This document shows positions 50,184 to 61,184 of a DNA stretch of 64,000 nt, piece by piece. The position numbers and the translations under genes are program-made. The stretch lies in the NCBI RefSeq assembly GCF_026212465.1, contig NC_080053.1:11004895-11068894 (forward strand), written 5' to 3'. Numbering within the stretch: position 1 is the first letter of the stretch; every line of letters begins with the position of its first letter. This stretch comes from Amaranthus tricolor (taxonomy: Eukaryota > Streptophyta > Magnoliopsida > Caryophyllales > Amaranthaceae). The notes below the pieces were generated by a model. The model made no database searches. It was not told where the DNA came from and saw only the letters and a list, made by a program, of their open reading frames with translations.

Positions 50184-50965
50184 GTCGCACAAAAATTGCG
50201 ACTGTACCTAGGTACAGTCGCATAACAGTCGTACTTTTTGTGCGACTGGTATGAACAATTTAATTTTTTTTTAAAATTTCGAATAAATTTTTTTTGAGTA
50301 ATTAATTTTTATTTTAGTAAATTGTTGTTTAATAAATCTTGTAATACATTATACTATGATAATTTTTTTATAAGTGCTATTTTCGAATTTAAATTGAAAA
50401 AAAAAAGAAAAAAAAATTCAAACCAGTCGCACAAAAAGTGCGACCGTACCTAGGTACGGTCGCACTTTTTGTGCGACTGGTTTGAATATTTTTTTTTATT
50501 TCGTATCAATTTGTTGCGTTTAATTAATATAATTTATAAGTTATTGTTATTTAATAAATGTTGTAATGTATTATATTTTGATAATGATGTTGTAATTAGT
50601 GGTATTTAATTTGAATATGAGGAAAAAAATTAAAATAAAATAAAATCCAGTCGCACTTTTTGTGCGACTAGATTTTTTTTTTTTTATTTCGTATGAAATT
50701 ATTTTTTTTTTTAATTATGACTGAAAATTTTGTTTTTTTTATTTTTTTTATTTTCGAATGAATTTATTTTGTTTTTATTTGTTAAAATATTTATGAATAT
50801 AATAATTGTTGATTTGTTTGTAATTGTGAATTATTTTGGTTGTTAATAATTTGTGTGATTGTAAGTGTTTATAATAAATTAACTTAAAGTTTTATTGAAT
50901 TAATATTGTAAGTGTAATCAAAATAATTATTACCTAGGTACAGTCGCACTTTGGATTTAAATTTT
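50184..50965. repeat. Left palindrome array of Mutator-like element 1
   Basis: Long palindromes at about 50184-50251 and 50416-50487, and half units near 50647 and 50935. The second is a perfect 72-bp palindrome centred on CCTAGG (50449-50454). Each arm reads CCAGTCGCACAAAAAGTGCG. They are separated by AT-rich DNA. Confidence 0.93.
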
Positions 50966-51361
50966 TTTTTAATGTCGAATGAAAATTTTTTTATTTTTTT
51001 ATTTTTTTTATTTTTTAACTTCGAATGAATTTATATTTTTTTGTTTAATCAATTTATTAAATTTCAGTTGTTTAAATATTTATGAATATAATAATTGTTG
51101 ATGTGTTTGTAATTGTGAATTATTTTGGTTGTTAATAATTTATATGATTGTAAGTGTTTGTAGTAAATTAACTTAAATGTTTATTAAATTAACATTGATA
51201 GTGTAATTAAAATGAATATAATTTAATTTAATTTTTTATTAATATTAATAAAATTATGAAAATTGTAGTAAATGGCTGGAAATCAAGGAAAAGGTAAAGG
51301 GTTTTTAGAGGGTTATTGAGCGGGAATAGCTCTAGACCAACTTCACTGAGAGGGGATCCTC

Positions 51362-53169
51362 ATGAGAGGGGGGGTTACGGGTTCTGCAAGACAATCAAGG
51401 CAAGAACAGCCGGCCAAACATAGTCAGGCCCAACGTTCAACAACCCTAGACCATGTGCATAGTCGCTTTAAGCGCCAAAGTAGCCTGCACAGTCATACGG
51501 TTGGATCAGGTTACGATGATACTGATTACGACGATTCTGTTAGTGGGGAAGAGTCTGTAGGTCATAATGAATCTGTCGGTCTTCCTGTTGATTGGACGAT
51601 CGTCAGAGGTCATGTCGGTCAGTTTAGGATTAGAGGGCATAGCGCAGCTGGCACTTCTGATCACGCAGGAGCCAGCCAGGTTGAGGATGCGGCTCCACGG
51701 GGGAGGAGCCGCTCACAGTCCGCGTACATGGACTGGTTGATCTCATCACCCCAGCCCGGGGGCCCTGTTGACACCAGTTTAATACCGAGCTACGGTGGGC
51801 ACGTAGCAAAGGTTATATTTGAGGGATCGGAGCGCACCCCTCCAATTTTGGAATGTCGTCCTAGGAAGAGGACGTTGGATGCAATCATCAGACTTCAGGA
51901 CATGTCTGATGAACTGTACGGGGTGTTACCTGCCACTCCTCTTGGTCGTCTGTCGTATATAATGCACCAGCACATTGACAGCGCTTTCATTATGGCATTT
52001 GTGGAAAGGTGGCAGTCTGATACCAACACCTTCCACATGCCTTGGGGAGAGATGACCATAATGTTACACGACGTGCAACGCATCTTAAGAATTGGCATTG
52101 ACGGTTCACTCCCCGTTGAACCGTCTGATTGTGAGTGGCAGTTTGGCCTGGGCGGTCTATTTGGGGAGCCATTGTCAGAGCTGAGTGCGAGGGGGCACTT
52201 CACCAGCGGCAGCATTAACATTGGTGCACTGTTGCAGCTATGCCACCGTTCTCAGTCCATGGAGACTCAGGCTACTGCATACTACATGGCTATAGTGGGT
52301 TCCACGCTGCTCGTGGATAAGACTAGAGTTAGGATGCGGCCTCACCCTGTTGTTGTCACTGCTGATCAGCATGACATTGCTTGGGGTGCATTGACGCTTG
52401 CTCACATGTATCGCCAACTAGGTATGGCGACAAGGACTGGGTGCAAGACTATTGCTGGTTGTCTGACACTGTTGCAGACATGGATATACTAGTACTTCCC
52501 AGCCTTCCGCCCCCATCCGCGTCAAGCTGATATGCCAAACAAGACTAGGGCAGAGATGTGGTCGCTGCAGAAGCCAATCCGTGAGCTGAGCAGATTGAGA
52601 GACTGCAGGAGCATACTAGACGCCATGACAAAGACACAGGTTTTGTACATGACCTCTTACAGCGTTATACTAAATATTTTAATTTTATATGATGTTGTTT
52701 ATGTTTATTTTCTTTGTAAGCAGGTGGAGTGGACGCCGTACATGAGTTACGGTAGGCATTTATTGAACGAGCACCCATGCACCGCCTTTATAGGTGGTAT
52801 CACCTGTTTTGATATCGTGGAGGTATACTTGCCTGAGAGGATAGTCAGACAGCTCGGGTTTGCACAGGCCATTCCCCCCCCCCCCCTCCGCTGAGACCTA
52901 CCCAAGCTGTGCGACCGGCACAGGGCTCCTACTCAGTTACATTCGCTCAATCGTCCATGTACACGGAGATGTGGAGTAGGTTCCCCTATTGTGCCCGCGT
53001 AGTTGAGCAGACACTGCGTCAGGCATCGGTTCCATCAGAGGCTGCCCCTGAGTACATTGACTGGTTTAGGGTGTCTTCCCACGCGTTTCTCATCCCAGAT
53101 GAAGGACCTGCTGTTGCGTTCGGTGTTGCGGACAACAGAGTTGAATATGTTAGTGTTGATGTTGATTAA
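51362..53169 (+). pseudogene. Plant mobile domain (MAIN-like) gene carried by element 1
   Basis: Frame 51362-52492 has a Ser/Gly/His-rich N-terminus (about 110 residues), then the plant mobile domain: FVERWQSDTNTFHMPWGEMT, HDVQRILRIGIDG, AYYMAIVGSTLL. A TAG at 52490 interrupts WIY-YFPAF in frame. Exon 1 continues to about 52639, and an intron with GT donor and AG acceptor ends at 52722. Exon 2 starts VEWTPYMSYGRHLL and runs to a run of 13 C (52874-52886), where the frame is lost. Beyond it, YSVTFAQSSMYTEMWSRFPY and DWFRVSSHAFLIPDEGP resume in a new frame to 53169. PMD genes are known passengers of Mutator-like and other elements; a role in DNA binding or silencing is only presumed. Disabled here by one stop and one frameshift. 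Confidence 0.85.
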
Positions 53170-53589
53170 TTACATTTTTATGTGTCATTACCGAAATTTT
53201 GTGACAATGTTATTTTTTTGTTTTTATAGTTTGCAGCTGAATTTCCATGTAGACTCGCCCCACTGCTGAGGATGCCATCCATTGTGCAAATGACGCCTCG
53301 GGAAAGACATACATGCTGCTAATATGTATATGGATGAACTTAGAGAGTTGTTTGAGGAGTGGCAGACATTTAGAGGGCATAGCCCTTAATAGACATTTAT
53401 GGAATTTGTATTAATGAACAATTTTTTTTTTTAACTTTATTGATGAAAAATTGTTATTAGTGTTGCGTAAGATTCATTAACATATTTATTGTCTAACTTA
53501 ATTATAGAATGAATAATATGAATATAATTACTACAATGAATACAATTAATAAAATGATAACAACAAGTACAATCAGTACAATAAACACT

Positions 53590-54490
53590 AAGGAGTACCT
53601 AAATTGACCGCGTCTTCGGCGGTGTTATTTTGTTGTTGTTGTATGCCGAACAGTTTATTCCAAAGTAATATCCTATTGCGATACTGTATCTCTAAGTCTT
53701 TACATGAATTGTTAGCTGCTGCTCTCCAATTTTACTGGACTGGGGCAGTGGAGATGAATCATCGTTCATTAAAAGCTGAACATAATCCGTGGGTTTTTTG
53801 AATGACACAACCACATTTTTCAAAAAGACAATTACCCAAGTTTAACATCCAGTTGTGCCCAATCATCAATTGTTCCAAAGCAAATATGGAAACATGACGA
53901 TACAACGGTCTGAGAAAATTAAGTCACGACGTCGTTGAAATGGAATTCCTAGATTCCTGCAGAGCTTGCCTTATCCTTGACTGCTGATTTGTTATTTGCG
54001 TGTGTGCCCTTTTAAATAAAGTATCAAATGAGTTATTACTGCTACCCAAGTAGTACTTGAAGGAAGAATGTTGGCTTTCAACTCTACTAGTAGTCTGGTT
54101 ACCCAAGTGCAAACAATCATTCGTCCACGCACGCACAAATTTCTCCTTGCGAGGAATCCATGTTCCAGCCAAGGTCTTTCCCGTAGTTTACGACTACTTC
54201 CTATAATCATAAATTTACAAACACAAGCGCTACTTTTGGAACCAGGCCGGGCAGCATTGTCTAAGTTATGCAAATCACCCCTTACATTACTGTAGCGGTG
54301 ACATCTTAAGTACAAACTCACTCTAGAACGTCATTCCTTTTGTTTATATGAAGCACGTGTAAATTGAAAACCAATTGTTAGTGCTATCTCATCAGCCCAA
54401 GCATGTGAATCATCTACATAATCAAATTCTCTATCGGTAACAAATCTATCGGAATAATCTTCATTATTCCCTAAGTTTTCAAAGTCCTGC
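53590..54490 (-). pseudogene. FAR1/Mutator-like transposase with two internal deletions, element 1
   Basis: On the minus strand: N-terminal FAR1-type zinc finger region (DFENLGNNEDYSDRFVTD, then SLYLRCHRYSNVRGDLHNLD, CVCKFMIIGSS). It joins directly to a late segment (AGTWIPRKEKFVRAWTNDCL, TTSRVESQHSSFKYYLGSSN), so the DDE catalytic core is gone. A second deletion joins the start of the SWIM finger (CGCVIQKTHGL) to the C-terminal tail of the OTU part, ending in NTAEDAVNL. Comparison with element 2 places the first deletion between CTTGG repeats and shows about 0.93 and 1.1 kb missing. Confidence 0.85.
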
Positions 54491-54814
54491 AAATAATAAG
54501 GGTGTTATTATAATAACGTTATCGTAATATAATAATATATTAAATTATATGAGTAAATAAAATCATTTACTTTAACATTTAATAAATAATAGTAACTTCA
54601 AATTAAGAAGAAATAATTTTTGAAAAAATAGTTAAACATTTAAATATATTAATCCCTCCAATTTAAATTTAATTTTTATAATAACATTATCATAATATAA
54701 TAATACATAAAAATAAAACAATATATTAAACATTTATGAAATAAAAATAACTTAAAAAATAATTTAATTAAAAGAAATAATAATTCAAAATGAAAAAAAA
54801 ATAAAATATTATAC

Positions 54815-55380
54815 CAGTCGCACAAAAAGTGCGACTCAGCCTAGGTGCAGTCGCACTTTTTGTGCGACTGGTACTATTAATTTTATTTTTTTTTTAAATT
54901 TTAAACACAATATTACACTAATTATTAAAATAATATTATCATAATATAATAAATTAAAATAAATTAATTTGTCACAGCGTTTATTAATTAACTACTTAAA
55001 AAATATATTAATTACACGAAATAAATTTAATAATTCGAAATTAAAAAATAAATAAATAAATAAAATATAATATCAGTCGCACAAAAAGTGCGACTCAGCC
55101 TAGGTGCAGTCGCACTTTTTGTGCGACTGGTACTATTAATTTTTTTTTTTAATAAATTTTAAACAAAACATTACACTAATTAAATAACATTATCATAATA
55201 TAATATATTAAAATAAATGAATTTATCTCAACATTTATTAAATAACTACTTCAAAAATATATTAATTACACAAAATAAATTTAATAGTTAGAAATTAAAA
55301 AAAAATAGTTTGAACCAGTCGCTCAAAAAGTGCGACTCAGCCTAGGGCCAGTCGCACATTTGTGCGACTGGTTCAAAAAT
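54815..55380. repeat. Right palindrome array of Mutator-like element 1
   Basis: Three near-perfect palindromes at about 54815-54874, 55071-55130 and 55316-55374, arms AGTCGCACAAAAAGTGCGAC around a CTCAGCCTAGGTGCAG-type centre, spaced about 250 bp apart. Confidence 0.93.
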
Positions 55381-56242
55381 TTTTTATTTTTTTAAAATTT
55401 CGAATCGATTAATTACTTACCAAATCGTTATCATGCTCGTTTTCATATGCCATTGTCGTTCGATGCAGAGTTCTAGCTTATTCAACTTAACGTAGTGTGT
55501 TTAGAGAGTTTTAGAGAGATAGTACCGTATTTGAATTCGTATACACTACAATAACGTCTTTGAAAATTCAATATATATATAAAGTTTTGATAATATTGTT
55601 ATTAAGTGATAATAGTGCTCTTAAGTGCGATTTACATTTATTAAACATCTGTTAAGTACAATGGCATTTTTGTAATTTTTAAAACTCTAAGAGCAAACTC
55701 GTAATTTCATTATAGAGAGGGGTGGCGATAAAATAAAAAGGGTGGCGAAGAATGATAACACCTTTTTTTTCGTGTCGTGTAACTCTTAACGGTCCCAATT
55801 TCCTATTTGATTTGATACAGAGACAAAGTTATATTTCATCCTATTTTTCTAGGGTATTATTATTCATCGCCACTATTTTCATTTTATTGCTATTTTTAAT
55901 GAAATTACGATTTTGCCTCTAGATTTAAAATTTGCTTAACAAATGTAAATCTCACTTAATAACACTATAATCACCTTAAAAATTAAATTTAAAGTTTAAA
56001 CGTAATCTCGAACATTTTTATCGCGACCCTATATATATTGAATTTTCTGTAGCGCCCTTGCATGATATATGAATTCAAACGCGGTTCTATCTCTCTAAAA
56101 TCTCTCTAAAAACATTCTTTGATTTTAAACAAGCTGATAGCTGGAATCAACTTACTATGGCTAATGAAAGCGACTATGAATCGGATCGAATACGTACTTA
56201 AATCGATCTGAATGGGTGTTTTTATAAAATAAAAAAAAGGAG

Positions 56243-56332
56243 GAGTCGCACAAAACGGTTTGTGCGACTCCTCCGCAGTCCAATCGCAAGTTTTATGCGA
56301 CTCCTCTGTGGTCCAGTCGCACGTTTTGTGCG
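56243..56332. repeat. Palindrome array at left end of Mutator-like element 2
   Basis: Units GAGTCGCACAAAACGG and TTTGTGCGACTC, then CCAATCGCAAG and CAGTCGCACGTTTTGTGCG, diverged from the element 1 units in the loop (CTCCTCCGCAG) but of the same design. Confidence 0.85.
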
Positions 56333-56469
56333 GCTCTTTATTTTTTTTTAATTTACATTATTATTATGTAAATTATATAAATAATTTTTTATTTATTTAG
56401 TAATTTATATTATTATTATTTAATATACCTTGTACTAAATTATTTATATTATTATTATATTGTAATTTA

Positions 56470-56497
56470 TTATTATTTTCTTCTTCTTCTTCTTCTT

Positions 56498-56528
<31 letters not shown>

Positions 56529-56537
56529 TTATTATTA

Positions 56538-56590
<53 letters not shown>

Positions 56591-56596
56591 TTTATC

Positions 56597-56655
<59 letters not shown>

Positions 56656-56700
56656 TATTATTAGTATTGTTATTATTATAATTATTATTATTAATGTAAA
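56470..56700. repeat. (TTC)n and (TTA)n microsatellite
   Basis: About 15 TTC units, then some 60 mostly TTA units, AT-rich, between the end array and the transposase gene of element 2. Confidence 0.95.
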
Positions 56701-57021
56701 TAATTTATAATTTATATTATTAATATTATTATTATTATTTCCTTTATATTAATTTAAATAATTCATAATTATATATTATTATTATTTTCTTACCATTTAA
56801 TATTAATTTTTTTTATTATTATTATAATTATTTTATTTTATGTTTTGTATTGTTATTATTTTAATATTAATTATTGTAGTAAATTAAATTTTTTATTTAA
56901 TATTTATTTGTATTATTATTATTATTATTTTAATATTAACTATTAAAGTAAATTATAATTTTTATTTAATATTGAATATTTTTATTATTAACATTTGTAT
57001 GTATAATTTTTTAATAACCTA

Positions 57022-58880
57022 ATGTATGGTTTATTTCATATTTTAAATTTGCAGGACTTTGAAAACTTAGGAGACAATGTAGATTACTCTGGTAGATTTG
57101 TTACGGATAGGAAATCTGATTCCGTAGATGAATTACATAGTTGGGCTGATGAGATAGCAATAACAATTGGTTTGCAATTTACACGTGCTTCTTATAAACA
57201 AAAAGAAGGACGTTCTATAGTTAGTTTGTATTTAAGATGTCACCGCTATGGTAATATTATGAGTGATTTGCATAACCTAGATAATGCTGTCCGACCTGGT
57301 TCTAAAAGTAATACATGTCAGTGTAAATTTATGATTGTAGCAAGTAGTCGTAAACCAGGAGAAAGACCTTGGACGGTGAGGGTGTGTCTTGGGGAAAAAG
57401 GTAGACATAACCACCGATTTTTAGTGTACAGAGATGGTTATGTAAGGGCAAATAGGTTGAATGTAGATATTTGGCAGCACATATGACAGCTTAGTGCAAC
57501 CGGCATGCAACCTGCCTTTATCATACTTCAATTAGAGAAAATTTTCCTGGTTTTTTACTAGTACGAATCAAATATACAATGTTAGACAGTCAACTAGAAG
57601 AGAAGAGATGGATGGTAGGACTCTCCTTCAACACTGTCTTTATATGGCCACAACGCATAATTACGTGGTTTGGACAGACTTGGATAGTGAAGGGGATTTG
57701 AGCAGATTATTAATTGCATTACCTCAATCCAAATGATACGTACATAGTCGTATGTTGTGTTGCTAGATACAACATGTGAAACAAACAAACAAAAGTGGCC
57801 ACTATGTGAAGTAATTGTAATGACGCCAACCAATCACAACTTCTTGGTTGTGTTCTATTTGATGCGAGATGAGGCGGCTGTGTCATATTCGTGGGTGTTA
57901 CAGGGATGAGAGATATTTTTGGCACAACTCAGACTCCTAGCGTCATTGTCACTGATCGAGATGAGGGTTTACCTACAGGTATTCGTGACGTCTTCCTAAG
58001 TAAAAAGGTTTTGTTGATTGATTATTGTCGTTCTCTTTATTAAATATGTCTTAATTACGTTCAATGTTGTGTTTAATATAGATGTGCGGCATTTGTTATG
58101 CATGTAGCATATTGCCAACGACGTTGAGAACATGATGGCCAAGTTGTGTGGCGGGAAAAGAAATCAACAAAGGCAAGTATTCAGGAAAAGTAGATGGAAC
58201 TCCTTGGTTGAAAGTTCTACACTCGACGAATTTGAAGAGAGATGGCAATCGATTGTGACTACCTGGTCGGTTAGGAACAGAAAGGTCGTTCGATACTTGG
58301 TTGGAACATGGATTCCACTTAAAGAGAAATTTGTGCGTGCATGGACGAATGACTGTTTACACATGGGTAACCAGACTACCAGCAGCGTTGAAAGCCAACA
58401 CTTGTCTTTCAAGTATTATCTTGGTAGCGGTAATAGCTCATTTGATACCCTGTTTAAAAGGGCACACGCACAGATAACAAACCAACAAGCCATGAATTCT
58501 GTTTCAAGGTCGTTGTGACATCATTTCTTTAGACCTTTATATCAACATGTATCTATTTTTGCCTTTGAGCAGTTGCGGCTTGAGCATAACCGTATGTTAG
58601 ATTTGGGTGATTATGTACTTAACAAATGCGGTTGTGTACTTCAACGCACCCATGGATTGTCGTGTGCTTGTTATTTATATCTGTTGATCGGTTCACAAGG
58701 TGCTTTGTATTTCGATGACATTCATCCATTCTGGAGTACTTTGACGTACACAGATCACACCAACGAGCACCCAAGGAGTGAACCGGAATTTGTATTTTCA
58801 TATGGATTATCGGGTCACTTAAACCGGGCCGTTACAAGATCACACCAACGAAGGATTACGGCACGCAAACCCCGATGACA
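57022..58880 (+). pseudogene. FAR1-type Mutator-like transposase, element 2, nearly full length but frameshifted
   Basis: 57022-57486 encodes the N-terminal FAR1/WRKY-GCM1-type finger (LYLRCHRYGNIMSDLHNLDN, CQCKFMIVASS, and the HNH of GEKGRHNHRF). From 57660 to 58060, in changing frames, come the DDE segments: DTT near 57763, CEVIVMTPTNHNFLV near 57805, and SVIVTDRDEGLPTGIRDVF near 57940. Then HIANDVENMMAKLCGGKRNQ and a long helical region (58100-58518, GTWIPLKEKFVRAWTNDCLH), and the SWIM finger at 58573-58720 (CGCVLQRTHGLSCACY). Stops and frameshifts lie between 57487 and 58100 and at 58516. A linker with a basic SPPRKGRLTRSKTLRRNKSA stretch joins it to OTU. Confidence 0.88.
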
Positions 58881-59210
58881 AAGAGTACTTTCAATCGTTG
58901 GTCGATGAAGTCTTAAAAGCTGATTCGGCTGTTGTACAACACTTGTCTCAGGTGTACTTGAACATGAATTACACCCTGATGGAGCTGATATACCTGAGCC
59001 TTACGCAAGTCCACCTAGAAAGGGAAGACTAACCAGAAGCAAAACCCTTAGAAGAAATAAAAGCGCATTAGAATATAATAGATCATCTTCTCATGGTCGA
59101 GGGTCTAGATCTTCATCCCGCGTGAGATCTAGTGGTATATCTGTGGTCGGGAAACACAATCCTCAGTTGGAATTAAGTTTAGTTTCAACTTATCCGATAC
59201 ATGACTTTCC

Positions 59211-59955
59211 TTGCCGTTATTTAAATTAGTTTTTTACAGCTTAATCTTACTAACTTTATTTTCAATAATTGCAGATGATCCAGTAGGTCGTGATTTTTCA
59301 CTGTTTCCATGGCCCAATCACATCCCGCACATTCTCCCTTCTTACTTGTTTGACTGGATTGATGTTATAGATGATGGTAACTGTGGTTTTAGAGCTATTG
59401 TCGTCACAGAGTTAGGAGGCGAGGAGGCATGGCCTCTTTTAAGACGTGCAATGTGCATGGAAATGCAAATGAACAGAGAGCACTACCTACGTGTGTATCT
59501 ATCAGAGCAGGCGTTAGACAAATGCTATATTCAGAATTGGTTCACACAACAATGGACCTGCTCCTTATATTCACTTGATGGAAGTACCGACGACATTGTA
59601 CTCTGCAGCAACATTTCTTAACATTGGCATTGCTTATTATGGTTCTGCTGACGGTAATCCGATGTACAACTGTTTGGTTCTTCTGTTAAGGAAAGCAGCG
59701 GGTGTGCATAGTGTAAATAAAGTTATACATATATGTTGGGTGAATAGAAATCAGTTTGTTCAACTATTAATGAACGACGATTCATCTCCATTGCAGCCAG
59801 TTCAGCAATCATGGAGAGAAGCAGTTGACAATTTTTCCAGACATATAGAAACACATTTTAGTAGCAGGATTTTGCTTCAGAATAGACTATACGGGCAACG
59901 ACCACCACAATGTAATAACACCGCTGAAGATGTTGTAAATTTAGATAGTCCATAG
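59211..59955 (+). pseudogene. OTU-type cysteine protease domain, C-terminal to the transposase
   Basis: OTU domains are deubiquitinase-type cysteine proteases. The frame has FPWPNHIPHILPSYLFDWID then DVIDDGNCGFRA (59367-59396), whose Asp and Cys match the catalytic motif, then GGEEAWPLLRRAMCMEMQMN and YLRVYLSEQ. A frameshift near 59575-59620 leads to the second part, NIGIAYYGSADG, VNKVIHICWVNRNQFVQLLM (His expected of the triad is in this area), ending NTAEDVVNLDSP at 59955. The OTU-bearing Mutator-like design is known in plants. The upstream linker suggests it was a fusion with the transposase rather than a separate gene. Confidence 0.85.
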
Positions 59956-60365
59956 TGTAACACATTGTGTACATCATTATTTAGTTTAAGTACACATATA
60001 GATGGGATTCAATACGTGGATGGAATTCAATATGTATAGAATTGATGTAAATTAATCAAAGCATTGATGTAAATTAATTTAACTATAATGTAAACAACAT
60101 TGATGTAAATAAATATGAGCATTGATGTAAATTAGTTTTCAATTACAAAAACCAACAGTCTATGAAGTGCCATGCCCCTTAAAAGCTTGCCATTCAGCAA
60201 ATAAATCTCTAATATCAGAAACTTATACATCTAAAGCATGTATTTCCCGGGGGTTCATTTCCGCAACAGGAGGCAGTCTCACTAATGGAGCGACTCGACT
60301 CGGCCATTCATTTAGAAACTGTAAAAAAAAAAGAAAGAAAAAGGGTGTGAATAAGATATTAAACA

Positions 60366-60970
60366 TCATCTAAATAACACAAACACATAATAGAAAACAA
60401 ATAAATTAAAGAAACTAACGTATTCCACTCTGCTTTCAGCTGGACCGAAACCGGCACTCGGTCCTACGCCAGGGAGGACGTATGGGTGAGAGGACACTCT
60501 GAACCAGTTAACGTAACTAGGATCAGTCTCTGATGGAACAGATGCCTGACGAAGTGCTTGATCACCAAAGCGCCCACAATAAGGGAACCTACTCCATGCC
60601 TCCGTGTAAATAGGCGGAGAAGCAAAGGTCACGGAATAGTTACTGTGTGCCGGTCGTACAGCCTGGGTTGGTCTGATAGGAGGGGGAATAGCCTGCAGAA
60701 AGCCGACGTGTCGCACTATCCTCTCCGGCAAATACACCTCGACAAAATCAAAGCAAGTGATACCCCCGATTTAGGTGGTGCGTGGGTGCTCATTTAGCAA
60801 TGCCCTTGGAGAAGTCATGTACGGAGTCCATTCCACTTGCATACAAGCAAAATTAACATACAAAAATAAACACAAATTAAATTAACATGAATAACAAAGT
60901 GTGATGTGATGTACAATACTTGAGTTTTCGTCATGGAGTCCAATATACTCCTGCAGTCCCTCAGCCTGTT
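60366..60970 (-). pseudogene. Plant mobile domain gene fragment, element 2
   Basis: Minus strand. An exon 60970-60920 (LRDCRSIL) ends at a splice site. The next exon, from about 60837, holds VEWTPYMTSPRALLNEHPRT-like sequence and then YLPERIVRHVGFLQAIPPP, YSVTFASPPIYTEAWSRFPY and WFRVSSHPYVLPGVGPSAGF, to 60366. It matches the C-terminal half of the PMD gene at 52540-53169 in order. The N-terminal half would lie beyond the Gypsy insertion. Between 60730 and 60790 the frame is disturbed. Confidence 0.82.
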
Positions 60971-61184
60971 TGTAACACCCCGTAATTTATCGGGTTAAAA
61001 AGAAAATATAATAAGATAAAAATAAATAAGATTATTAAGTTATACTATTTTACATATATAATTAAAAGAATAAAGTAAATTAAATTTTAACGGTAACGAG
61101 TTTTATCGCGTACGATGTCATCGCGTGACGTCTCTTTTCTGTTTTAATAATATCATTATAATACTTAATTAATTAATTACGAAG

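Larger units (their letters stand above)
49900..55770. mobile_element. Mutator-like element 1 (PMD gene plus deleted transposase)
   Basis: End regions share an inverted motif: left (about 49905) ACCACCATTTTCATTTTATC, right (inverse, about 55730) CCACCCTTTTTATTTTATCG. The same motif opens the next element at 55850. Arrays of long palindromes with the core AGTCGCAC...GTGCGACT lie near both ends (50184-50960 and 54815-55380). Inside are a plant-mobile-domain gene on plus and a FAR1/SWIM transposase relic on minus, converging. Exact tips and target duplication are not resolved because the outer bases are degenerate. Confidence 0.75.
55850..60970. mobile_element. Mutator-like element 2 (transposase, OTU, PMD), right end interrupted by Gypsy
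   Basis: Left end near 55850 reads GGTATTATTATTCATCGCC then ACTATTTTCATTTTATTGC, matching element 1's ends. Palindromes with GTCGCAC units follow at 56243-56330. Genes: FAR1/DDE/SWIM transposase and OTU on plus, PMD on minus, the mirror order of element 1. The PMD exon is broken at 60970 by a Gypsy insertion, so the right end is outside the window. The orientation is opposite to element 1, with only about 80 bp between the two. Confidence 0.75.

Noticed and set aside
50184..55380. CRISPR-like array of regularly spaced palindromic repeats
   Set aside because: The host is a plant, the spacers are long AT-rich non-unique DNA, there are no cas genes, and the repeats sit at the ends of a Mutator-like element.
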